Positions 14,889-24,624 of a stretch of DNA of 44,019 bases are shown here, piece by piece. The DNA is from Silicimonas sp. (GTDB lineage: Bacteria > Pseudomonadota > Alphaproteobacteria > Rhodobacterales > Rhodobacteraceae). The stretch lies in NCBI GenBank assembly GCA_013002465.1, contig JABDJO010000068.1:1-44019 (forward strand). Reading direction: 5' to 3'. How positions within the stretch are numbered: position 1 is the first letter of the stretch; each line of letters begins with the position of its first letter. The translations under genes and the position numbers were made by a program. The notes beneath the pieces were generated by a model. That model saw nothing but the letters and a program-made list of their open reading frames with translations. It was not told the origin of the DNA and did no database searches.

Positions 14889-15247
14889 CGCTGGACATTC
14901 TTTACTACCTGACGGTTGGTTTGTTCCTGACACATGAATTGGACGCAGTGAACCGGCGGGAGTGGCGCATCCTGCCGGGGTTTCGCGCATTGCCCGAGCG
15001 GCTTGGCGAACAGCTGTTCATCTGGCTCCATGTACCGGTCATCGCGCTGCTTTTGATTGGCGGTGATGGCGAAAGAGTGAACGCCGTTCGTGTCGCACTC
15101 GCCGGCTTTGCGATCCTGCATGTGGGTCTTCATTGGCTCTACCGGACCCATCCTGCCAACGCGTTCAACACCTTCAGCTCGTGGTCGCTGATCCTTGGAA
15201 CCGGTGGTCTTGGCGCGGCATATCTGCTTGTGGCCGCCTTGACCTGA
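14885..15247 (+). CDS. DUF6713 family membrane protein (TTG start)
   Basis: A 120-residue protein with four hydrophobic helices. It matches the DUF6713 pattern as I know it: LYYLTVGLFLTHELDAV, REWRILPGF, LGEQLFIWLHVPVIALLL, then ILHVGLHWLYRTHPANAFN and a last helix. Conserved His-Glu (HEL), HVP, H-x3-HW and RTHP residues in or near helices suggest a metal or cofactor site in the membrane. The frame is open far upstream, but that part is antiphase to the preceding gene; the real start is most likely TTG at 14885, whose last two bases lie in the TGA stop of the preceding gene (TTGA). Tightly coupled to that gene. Function unknown. Confidence 0.75.
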   Translation: MTLDILYYLTVGLFLTHELDAVNRREWRILPGFRALPERLGEQLFIWLHVPVIALLLIGGDGERVNAVRVALAGFAILHVGLHWLYRTHPANAFNTFSSWSLILGTGGLGAAYLLVAALT

Positions 15248-15496
15248 CGAACCGATGAAGCGCCAAATCAGCCAAAATTAGGCGGGAAACGACCAGGTGC
15301 GCATACGCCATGCGAAAGACCAGCAACCCCTTGGTTAATCCGAAATAATGCGTGCTGGCCCGGTGGTCATGGCAACGCGCATTTGAGACGCGACGGGTTT
15401 CATGGCTACTACATTACGCCGATCACGAATTCGTGAGGTGAGGGTCCGGACCGACGTGCTAACTTGCAGATACCCAAGTGGATAAGGAGAGCCCCC

Positions 15497-15658
15497 ATGA
15501 AGGCGAAAATTCTTCTGGTTACTCTTGTTCTGGCTACCGCTCCGTCACTGGCTGCGGCTCAGTGCTCGGGCGACTATCACGAGCAGGTCACAATGTCCTG
15601 CCCGGAAGGCCAGACCTTTGATACAGAATCCAAGAACTGCATCACGCCCACCGGGTGA
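15497..15658 (+). CDS. Small secreted cysteine-containing protein
   Basis: A 53-residue protein. Residues 1-21 (MKAKILLVTLVLATAPSLAAA) are a signal peptide with an AxA cleavage site. The mature peptide of about 32 residues has three cysteines, with a CPEGQTFDTESKNC motif resembling the C-terminal half of a chitin-binding type 2 (CBM14) domain; whether it binds glycans is unknown. The start follows AAGGAG. It stands alone between the DUF6713 gene and fliG and has its own terminator, so it is probably a monocistronic, well-expressed secreted peptide. I recall similar small proteins in Rhodobacterales with unreliable names in databases. Confidence 0.75.
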   Translation: MKAKILLVTLVLATAPSLAAAQCSGDYHEQVTMSCPEGQTFDTESKNCITPTG

Positions 15659-15681
15659 ATTTGCAGGCAGACCAAGCTTTG

Positions 15682-15706
15682 AGGGCGGCCAGAGGCCGCT
15701 CTTTTT
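15682..15706 (+). terminator. Rho-independent terminator of the small secreted protein gene
   Basis: AGGGCGGCC (15682-15690), loop AGA, GGCCGCTCT (15694-15702) with one G-U pair, then a T run to 15706. It lies 24 bases after the stop at 15658 and ends this short transcript before fliG. Confidence 0.8.
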
Positions 15707-15803
15707 CATTGCACATCACGAAGATCTCGTAGCTAAGTCTTAACCTGCCAGCGCTAGAACATTTCATGAACATTTTCGGTAATGGCGAGATATCTGCCCG
15801 CTC

Positions 15804-16841
15804 ATGAACGACTTTCCCGTCAGCTTGCCCCCCCTCGACCGGCCGGCGCCCGCCCTTTCGTCAAAGGAAAAGGCCGCCATTGTCGTGCGCTTGTTGCTGG
15901 CCCACGGTGCGTTGCCTGCCCTGTCATCGCTGCCGGAATCCAAGCAAACCGAACTCGCCCTGCAACTGGCGCGGATGGCCCCGGTCGCCCAGGAAACGGT
16001 CACATCCGTGGCCAACGAATTTGCCGATGAAATCGAACGGATCGGCATATCTTTTCCCACCGGGCTGGACGGGGCGCTTGGCCTTCTTGACGGGATGATC
16101 AGCGAAGGGGCGACTTCGCGACTGAAACAGATGGCGCCGGGCAATTTCCGCCGAAATCCGTGGGAAGAAATTGAAAACGCCGAACTGGACCGGTTGGTCG
16201 GTCTGCTGGAAAACGAATCCATCGAAGTTGCTGCAGTTGTCCTGTCGAAACTGAATGTGACCCGCGCGGCCGAGGTTTTGGGAAAGCTGCCGGGCGAAAA
16301 AAGCCGCCGCATCACCTATGCCATTTCGACCACCAGTGCTGTGTCACCGGCGGTGGTTCTGCGGATCGGCATGTCATTGGCAGAACAGCTTGACGCGCGC
16401 CCGGTCACCGCTTTCAGCGAAGGTCCCGTGAAACGGGTCGGTGCGATCCTGAACTATGCGCCATCGGGGCTGCGCGACGATGTGCTGACCGGGCTTGAAG
16501 ACGAAGACAAGGCCTTTGCCGATGACGTACGCGCGGCCATCTTCACCTTTGCCAATATTGCCGAACGGATCGCACCGCGCGATGTGCCGCGGGTGCAGCG
16601 CGATCTTGATCAGGACGATCTGACGCTGATCGTCGCGGGGGCCGAAGGTGGCGACAAAGCTTCGGCAGACTTTATTCTGGCGAATATTTCCAAACGCATG
16701 GCCGAAAACATCCGCGACGACGCCAAGGAACTGGCGAATGTCGCGGCCGACGATGTCGAGGCGGCGATGATCCGCGTGGTTGGCACCATCCGGGAACTTG
16801 AGGCGCAGGGCGACATTTTCTTCGTTGCAAACGAAGGGTAA
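15804..16841 (+). CDS. fliG: Flagellar motor switch protein FliG (orphan copy)
   Basis: A 345-residue FliG-type protein, close to the usual 330-340. The N-terminal domain begins SSKEKAAIVVRLLLAHG, the middle domain carries the expected armadillo-like helices (LDRLVGLLENESIEVAAVVLSKL, where FliG has EHPQ-type motifs), and the C-terminal domain ends with the torque-helix region LILANISKRMAENIRDDAK-like FILANISKRMAENIRDD and AAMIRVVGTIRELEAQGDI. Charged residues in the torque helix are partly kept. The middle EHPQ motif is replaced by ENES, a divergence worth noting. No other flagellar gene is near, so this is an isolated copy. It starts at an ATG with a weak ribosome binding site. Confidence 0.85.
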   Translation: MNDFPVSLPPLDRPAPALSSKEKAAIVVRLLLAHGALPALSSLPESKQTELALQLARMAPVAQETVTSVANEFADEIERIGISFPTGLDGALGLLDGMISEGATSRLKQMAPGNFRRNPWEEIENAELDRLVGLLENESIEVAAVVLSKLNVTRAAEVLGKLPGEKSRRITYAISTTSAVSPAVVLRIGMSLAEQLDARPVTAFSEGPVKRVGAILNYAPSGLRDDVLTGLEDEDKAFADDVRAAIFTFANIAERIAPRDVPRVQRDLDQDDLTLIVAGAEGGDKASADFILANISKRMAENIRDDAKELANVAADDVEAAMIRVVGTIRELEAQGDIFFVANEG

Positions 16842-16943
16842 GCCCGCTTATCAACGCCACGTTGCATCCAGGCCCTTGTCGCGATCTCGGCCAACTTTCG
16901 TGCAACGGGCGCAAAACCGGACAACCGGACAGACAGGCGGGCC

Positions 16944-17861
16944 ATGGAAAGCGGCGACTTAAGTCTTAAGGACCGGGTGCAAAATGCACTGGCGCGCGCG
17001 ATATTGGGCGCGGCACTTTTTCTGCCCTACCGAATGCGCGTTGCAACGGTTGGCTTGTTGAATGCCTATGTCGTCGCACCCCTGGCCGGGTGGAACCGGC
17101 GCATCGACAACAACCTGATTTATGCGCTGCCCGAACTTGACGCGCGCGCGCGTCGAAAAATCGCGCGCCGCGTGGCCGACAACATGGGGCGTTCCCTGAT
17201 CGAGATCTATTCGGGCGCAGAATTCATCGCCCGCACCAAGGCCTCGACCATTGATGGCCCTGGGCTCGAAGCTTTGAAGGCTGCGCGCGCCGCCGCGCGA
17301 CCGATCGTTCTGGTGACGGCACATCTGGGAAATTACGACGCGGTGCGCGGCAAACTCAGCCGTGAAGGGTATCCCATGGCCGCGCTTTATCGCCCGATGA
17401 AGAACACGGCCTTCAACGCTCACTACATCAAGGCGATTTCAACCATTGCCCAGCCCGTTTACCCGACCGACGCCCGGGGCATCACGTCGCTGGTGAAGCA
17501 TTTGAAAAACGGCGGCGTTATCGGGATCGTGGCCGATGTGGCGTCCACCAAGGCGCCATTGCTCAAATACTTCGGAAAACCCGCACACACGCCACTTTCG
17601 GCGGGGGAATGGGCGTTGAAATACGATGCCGAGATCATCCCGATCTTCGGCATTCGCGACCCGGACGGTTTCAGGTTTCGCATCCACGTGGGGTCACCCC
17701 TGACGGGCGAGTCGGCCGAAGAAATGATGCAGGCCTATAACGACGCGGTGGAAAAGATCGTGCGCGCCCATCCTGATCAGTGGTTCTGGATTCACCGCCG
17801 ATGGAAGCTTGCGCCCTGGGCGAAGGACCTTCTCAGCGAAGGCGAGCAGCCCCCAGAATAA
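16944..17861 (+). CDS. LpxL/HtrB-type lysophospholipid acyltransferase
   Basis: A 305-residue membrane-associated acyltransferase of the LPLAT/HtrB family, which adds acyl chains to lipid A or related glycolipids. It has an N-terminal hydrophobic segment (IMRVATVGLL-type region near residues 25-45), the catalytic H-x4-D motif H127-LGNY-D132, AALYRPMKN, a VGIVAD-like GVIGIVADV segment and a C-terminal HPDQWFWIHRRWK, the usual ending of the family. The start lies 103 bases after fliG. The 3' end overlaps the convergent DUF1223 gene by 29 bases. Substrate specificity (lipid A secondary acylation or ornithine lipid, for example) is not determinable. Confidence 0.9.
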   Translation: MESGDLSLKDRVQNALARAILGAALFLPYRMRVATVGLLNAYVVAPLAGWNRRIDNNLIYALPELDARARRKIARRVADNMGRSLIEIYSGAEFIARTKASTIDGPGLEALKAARAAARPIVLVTAHLGNYDAVRGKLSREGYPMAALYRPMKNTAFNAHYIKAISTIAQPVYPTDARGITSLVKHLKNGGVIGIVADVASTKAPLLKYFGKPAHTPLSAGEWALKYDAEIIPIFGIRDPDGFRFRIHVGSPLTGESAEEMMQAYNDAVEKIVRAHPDQWFWIHRRWKLAPWAKDLLSEGEQPPE

Positions 17862-18513
17862 CGCCACCATCCCGCGCCTGCACCAGAATGACCGCCGGAA
17901 CGCCCTTTGGCACCCTGGCATTGGCGCGATAAGCACCCTTGCCATCCCATTTGCCCAACACCTCGATGTTGCGGACTATGTTGTGGTAGGTGAACGTCTG
18001 CCCGGCGTTCTCTCCGCGCCTGATCTTGACCGTCGCTTCGGGCGTATAGGTTACCACCTGAACCAAAGCTGCCCTGCCTTTGCCTAATGCCTCGATTTTG
18101 ATCGTGTCGCCCTGACGCGTCGCTGCGACTTTGACGGGGGCTGTTTTCGCGGCGTGTTTGCGCACCAGATCGGAAATCTTCATCGGTTTCGAGCCGATCA
18201 CATGGTCAACGCCGCCGATCACCATTTGGGGCGTATAGATCGTGCGTTGACCAGCTGCGCGGGAATAGGCGCGCTGCCTCTGGGTGTGGGTCGGGTCGGC
18301 GAATTCGTCCTTCCAGCCAAGATAATCCCAGTAATCCACATGAAGCGCCAAAGCGATGACATCGTCGCGCTTGGCCAATTCCCCCAGAATTCGATCCGCA
18401 GGAGGACAGGACGAACAGCCTTGCGAGGTGAACAATTCCACCACGACGGTCTGTTCGGCCGCTGCGGGTGCCGCCAGCCAAAGCGCGGCGATCAGGGGTA
18501 ACAGTCGATTCAT
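17833..18513 (-). CDS. DUF1223 family secreted thioredoxin-like protein
   Basis: A 226-residue exported protein. The signal peptide is [19 protein letters not shown], followed by [18 protein letters not shown] with a CxxC-type pair, then [19 protein letters not shown] and [15 protein letters not shown]. This is the DUF1223 signature, a thioredoxin-fold family of periplasmic proteins of unknown substrate. The C-terminal half is a beta-rich domain. It is divergent from acnA, with a 232-base region between. Its 3' end overlaps the LPLAT gene on the other strand. Given the neighbouring ccm genes a periplasmic redox role is plausible but unproven. Confidence 0.92.
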   Translation of the reverse strand: MNRLLPLIAALWLAAPAAAEQTVVVELFTSQGCSSCPPADRILGELAKRDDVIALALHVDYWDYLGWKDEFADPTHTQRQRAYSRAAGQRTIYTPQMVIGGVDHVIGSKPMKISDLVRKHAAKTAPVKVAATRQGDTIKIEALGKGRAALVQVVTYTPEATVKIRRGENAGQTFTYHNIVRNIEVLGKWDGKGAYRANARVPKGVPAVILVQARDGGVILGAARLR

Positions 18514-18642
18514 GCCAGAGTCCCATACTTTCGCATCTTCACTAACCGACCAGTGCCTCGCCCGCCAATCAAGGTTTTGCGAGACTGCGTTACAGTGTCC
18601 TCAATACCGCGTTAACCCTTGCGCTGGTGGATGTCAGACAGT

Positions 18643-18663
18643 ATTGTACACAATGGTATACAA
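18643..18663. promoter_or_regulatory. Possible operator in the acnA/DUF1223 divergent region
   Basis: ATTGTACACAAT (18643-18654) is followed directly by GGTATACAA (18655-18663), two overlapping TTGTAYACAA-like elements about 83 bases upstream of the acnA start. TTGTATACAA-type palindromes are typical GntR-family operators, so this may be a repressor site; TATACA at 18657-18662 could also serve as a -10 box. No regulator gene is adjacent. Confidence 0.35.
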
Positions 18664-18745
18664 TTTCTCTCTTGCGTCCCTGGGGGGTAGGGGAGTATGC
18701 CACCCGCAACCCACGACATTGACCAAAAAAAGCGGAGCCAGCCAC

Positions 18746-21436
<2,691 letters not shown>

Positions 21437-21455
21437 GGCACCGGTAAACATCCGC

Positions 21456-21483
21456 CATTGCCCGCACCGAAGCGCGGGCGATG
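21456..21483 (+). terminator. Hairpin after acnA, likely transcript end
   Basis: CATTGCCCGC (21456-21465), an 8-base loop, and GCGGGCGATG (21474-21483) form a 10-bp stem with one G-U pair, 20 bases after the acnA stop. No T tract follows, so it is a weak intrinsic terminator or an RNA-stabilising structure. Confidence 0.5.
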
Positions 21484-21822
21484 GCCCCCTGGCACATTAC
21501 TTGCCTCAGTAAATCGGGCGAAACGCCTCATGCAACGGCACGGGTTTCGGCGAATCGACCGGCCGCATTTCCGCAAAATCGACAGACAATAATCCCGCTC
21601 TGCCCGCCATTGTTGCTTGGGCCCGGCCAATACAGCCTTTTTTCCCCAAGTTTCTTCTCAATTTGACAGGAATGCGGCAGGGTCGTGGCTGTGTTGTGTA
21701 ATCAGTTCCGGGGGTCCGTTTTGGAACGTACCAGTGATACGCTCAGGGTTATTTCCCGAGCCATGCCGTTTTCGATACCACCGCTTGAAGGCGGCGCCTT
21801 GATTGTCCTGATGGTGATCTGG
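21484..21822. other. Gene-poor interval between acnA and ccmG
   Basis: About 340 bases between convergent acnA and ccmG. I see no tRNA, repeat or recognisable gene. A short plus-strand frame beginning with TTG at 21721 could encode a 37-residue peptide with a hydrophobic C-terminus; it is recorded as a tentative finding, not as a gene. Confidence 0.5.
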
Positions 21823-22362
21823 CTATTCGGCTGAGGCCGCTTCGATTGCCGGTTTGATGCGCTTTTCATAGATCTGTGCCGTGACAGGACCTGCAAACCG
21901 CAGGACAACCCTGCCGTTGCCATCGACCACAAAGGTCTCCGGCACCCCGTACACCCCCCAATTCAAAGCTGTCCGGCCCTTGGGGTCGGCCCCGACGGCG
22001 GTGAAGGGGTCGCCCAATTCGTCCAGAAACCCAAGCGCCTTGGATGCATCGTCTTTGTAGTTGATGCCAAGAATGGTCATCCCTTCGTCCGCCAGGCGCA
22101 TCAATTGCGGGTGCTCGACCCGGCAAGGCGCACACCAACTGGCCCAGTAATTCACCAGCGTCACTTCACCATTGGTCAGAACATCGGGGTCAATTTCCGG
22201 CAGATTGCCCAGCTTCGAGACCACGATCTCGGGCGCGTCGCGACCCTCCAGCGTCGAAGGCAGGGCATTCGGATCATCGCGGTACATACCGCTTAGGAAC
22301 AACCCCGCAAGGGCCGCGAAAATAATCGGCGGAAGAAGAACAAGCGGCGGTATTCTAGCCAT
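21823..22362 (-). CDS. ccmG: CcmG/DsbE thiol:disulfide interchange protein
   Basis: A 179-residue membrane-anchored periplasmic thioredoxin that keeps apocytochrome c cysteines reduced for haem attachment. An N-terminal anchor helix (residues 5-26) precedes a thioredoxin fold with WCAPC (C77 and C80) and the acidic CcmG region around GINYKDD; the GVYGVPETFVVDGNG cis-proline loop is present. The start at 22362 is chosen because it gives an ATGGCTAG overlap of 8 bases with ccmD; a longer frame to 22419 would run back through ccmD. Last gene of the ccmC-ccmD-ccmG unit. Confidence 0.95.
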   Translation of the reverse strand: MARIPPLVLLPPIIFAALAGLFLSGMYRDDPNALPSTLEGRDAPEIVVSKLGNLPEIDPDVLTNGEVTLVNYWASWCAPCRVEHPQLMRLADEGMTILGINYKDDASKALGFLDELGDPFTAVGADPKGRTALNWGVYGVPETFVVDGNGRVVLRFAGPVTAQIYEKRIKPAIEAASAE

Positions 22363-22507
22363 CGGAGTGCCGGCGCTCGGTCTCGTCAAGCAGGCGCTTT
22401 GCCCGACGGGCCTGGACAAAGCTTACCGCCAGAAGCGCGCACAAAAGCCCCAAGGATCCGGCATAGGCCAGCGTAACCTCAAGGGCATAAGTTCCCAGAT
22501 CAGGCAT
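22355..22507 (-). CDS. ccmD: CcmD, small haem exporter subunit
   Basis: A 50-residue protein in the gap between ccmC and ccmG. Translation gives MPDLGTYALEVTLAYAGSLG, a hydrophobic helix continuing LLCALLAVSFV, and a basic tail QARRAKRLLDETERR. This is the CcmD layout: an N-terminal tyrosine-bearing segment, one membrane helix, and a charged cytoplasmic end. CcmD is needed to release holo-CcmE from the CcmABC complex. The start codon shares one base with the ccmC stop (TGATG), and the stop overlaps the ccmG start by 8 bases, so all three are coupled. Confidence 0.92.
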   Translation of the reverse strand: MPDLGTYALEVTLAYAGSLGLLCALLAVSFVQARRAKRLLDETERRHSDG

Positions 22508-23235
22508 CAGGCCAGCCTTTCCTTCATTTCAAGCGCACCGATGCGGCGCAGGCGAATTTCGGTACGGGTCCGCAAAAGCACGAGGGCGACGAACAAAAGC
22601 ACGAACCCCGCAATACAGACCACCAACGGCAGCCAGAACACATCGGCGACGTTTTCCTCCTTGTCCAGCGACAGGCTCGCGCCCTGGTGCAACCCCTGGT
22701 TCCAGAAGTTCACAGCATAGCGCGACAGAATCGCAAAGACCGAACCGACAAGGCACAGGACGCTTGTCAGATCCGCCGCCGTGTCCGGGTTTTCGACCGA
22801 TGCCCAAAGCGCCATATAGCCAAGGTAAAACAGGAACAGGATCAAAAACGACGTCAGCCGCGGGTCCCATTCCCACCATGTGCCCCACATCGGCTGGCCC
22901 CAGACCGCCCCCGTGAACAGGGCCATCAACGTCATCGTGGCCCCGATCGGTGCCGCCGCCTTGGCGGCCAGTGCCGAGACATGGTGCCGCCGGATCAGCC
23001 ACACCAGCGACGTGATCAGCATCATCGCCCAGACATTGATCGCCATCATCGCGCTTGGCACGTGCAAATAGATGATCTTGACCGTCGAACCCTGCTTGAA
23101 GTCATCAGGGGTGAAGAAAAAGCCCCAGATCAGCCCGGTCCCCAGACACAGCGCGGCCAGCACGAACACCGGCTTTAGAAGACGGTCGGTCGTGGCCATG
23201 AACTTGCGCGGATTTGCGTATTCCCAAAACGACAT
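22507..23235 (-). CDS. ccmC: CcmC, haem-handling membrane protein of cytochrome c maturation
   Basis: A 242-residue protein with six membrane segments of the haem-handling protein (CcmC/CcmF/CcsA) family; it delivers haem to CcmE. The tryptophan-rich WD motif GTWWEWDPRLTS and the two haem-ligating histidines H58 (IYLHVPSA) and H183 (GLHQG) are present, in the same relative positions as in E. coli CcmC. The start at 23235 (MSFWEYANP) is the normal family start; a GTG two codons upstream is less likely. First gene of the ccmCDG unit and divergent from the M20 gene. In many relatives ccmC directly follows ccmB; here it does not. Confidence 0.96.
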   Translation of the reverse strand: MSFWEYANPRKFMATTDRLLKPVFVLAALCLGTGLIWGFFFTPDDFKQGSTVKIIYLHVPSAMMAINVWAMMLITSLVWLIRRHHVSALAAKAAAPIGATMTLMALFTGAVWGQPMWGTWWEWDPRLTSFLILFLFYLGYMALWASVENPDTAADLTSVLCLVGSVFAILSRYAVNFWNQGLHQGASLSLDKEENVADVFWLPLVVCIAGFVLLFVALVLLRTRTEIRLRRIGALEMKERLA

Positions 23236-23382
23236 GCCCACTACCTAGCCCCGGCGTGCGCCACCCTCAAGACACGACCTTGCAATGACATCGGGCCGAT
23301 TGACGCGGGGGAACAACTCCGGGCTCTTGCAAACCCGGGCATGATCGGGAATTTGGGGGCGGTGAACACGAAGGACCACGCT

Positions 23383-24546
23383 ATGGCGATCCGCAACCGA
23401 TTGGCCGAAATGCACGATGAAATCACCGCCTGGCGGCGGGACTTTCACGAACACCCCGAGCTTTTGTTCGATGTTCATCGCACCGCCGGGGTAGTCGCCG
23501 AAAAGCTGGCCGAGTTTGGCTGCGACGAGGTGGTCACGGGCATCGGTCAGACCGGCGTCGTGGGGATTATTCGTGGAAAATCAGATGCCTCTGGGCGGAC
23601 CTTGGGGTTGCGCGCCGACATGGATGCGCTGCCCATTGTTGAAGAAACCGGGCTGGACTACGCGTCAAAGACGCCGGGGAAAATGCACGCCTGCGGCCAC
23701 GACGGGCATACGGCCATGCTCCTTGGCGCGGCGAAATACCTGGCCGAAACCCGCAATTTCGATGGCTCGGTCGCACTCATATTCCAACCTGCCGAAGAAG
23801 GCGGCGGCGGTGGCCGCGAAATGGTCAACGAGGGCATGCTGGACCGGTTCGGCATCGACGAGGTTTACGGCCTGCACAACTGGCCCGGTCACGAAGTTGG
23901 CAGTTTCGCCATCCGTGCCGGTCAGTTCTTTGCCGCCACCGATCTTTTCGAAGTCACCCTGACCGGGCGCGGTGCCCATGCCGCAAAGCCCAACGAAGGA
24001 ATTGACACCACCGTCGTGGCCGCCCAGATCGTGCTGGGCTTGCAGACCATCGCCAGCCGAAACCTTGATCCCGTGAAACAACTTGTGGTCTCGGTCACCT
24101 CTTTTGAAACCTCGTCGACGGCGTTCAATGTGATCCCCGAGCGGGTTTTTCTGAAAGGCACCGTGCGCTCGATGGACGCCGACACCCACGACATGGTGGA
24201 AATCCGTCTGAAAGACATCATCACCCATACGGCGGCGGCTTACGGCGTGAAGGCCGAAATCGACTACACCCGGAACTATCCCTCGATGGTGAACAGCGAA
24301 CGGGAAACCGCCTATGCCGCCGAGGCGGCGCGGCGCGTGTCGGGCGCATGCGCAGAAGCAGAGCTGACCATGGGGGGCGAGGATTTCTCCTTCATGCTGA
24401 ATGCCCGCCCCGGGGCCTATATCCTGATGGGCAATGGTGACACCGCGATGGTCCACCAGCCCGATTACAACTTCAACGACGACGCGATTCCCTCGGGCTG
24501 TTCCTGGTGGGTCGAAATGGTCGAAGGCCGGTTGCCGTTGAAATGA
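23383..24546 (+). CDS. M20 family amidohydrolase (hippurate hydrolase type)
   Basis: A 387-residue metallohydrolase of the M20D group, which splits N-acyl amino acids, indole-conjugates or similar amides. Metal-binding motifs are visible: ACGHDGHTAMLLG (C104, H106), the PAEEGGGGG Glu-Glu pair, GLHNWP, and the C-terminal MGGEDFSFM. The lid domain begins near TLTGRGAHAAKP. The N-terminus DFHEHPELLFDVHRTA is typical of this group. The start at 23383 follows AAGGA; the frame is open to 23341. It is separated by 78 bases from the glycosyltransferase gene and is probably independent. Confidence 0.94.
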   Translation: MAIRNRLAEMHDEITAWRRDFHEHPELLFDVHRTAGVVAEKLAEFGCDEVVTGIGQTGVVGIIRGKSDASGRTLGLRADMDALPIVEETGLDYASKTPGKMHACGHDGHTAMLLGAAKYLAETRNFDGSVALIFQPAEEGGGGGREMVNEGMLDRFGIDEVYGLHNWPGHEVGSFAIRAGQFFAATDLFEVTLTGRGAHAAKPNEGIDTTVVAAQIVLGLQTIASRNLDPVKQLVVSVTSFETSSTAFNVIPERVFLKGTVRSMDADTHDMVEIRLKDIITHTAAAYGVKAEIDYTRNYPSMVNSERETAYAAEAARRVSGACAEAELTMGGEDFSFMLNARPGAYILMGNGDTAMVHQPDYNFNDDAIPSGCSWWVEMVEGRLPLK

Positions 24547-24624
24547 GGTCTTGCGCCTTCTGATCGGCAGATGGACCAATGCTGCGCCATTTGTTAACCT
24601 TTCAAAAAACGGGCGAGCAGGACC

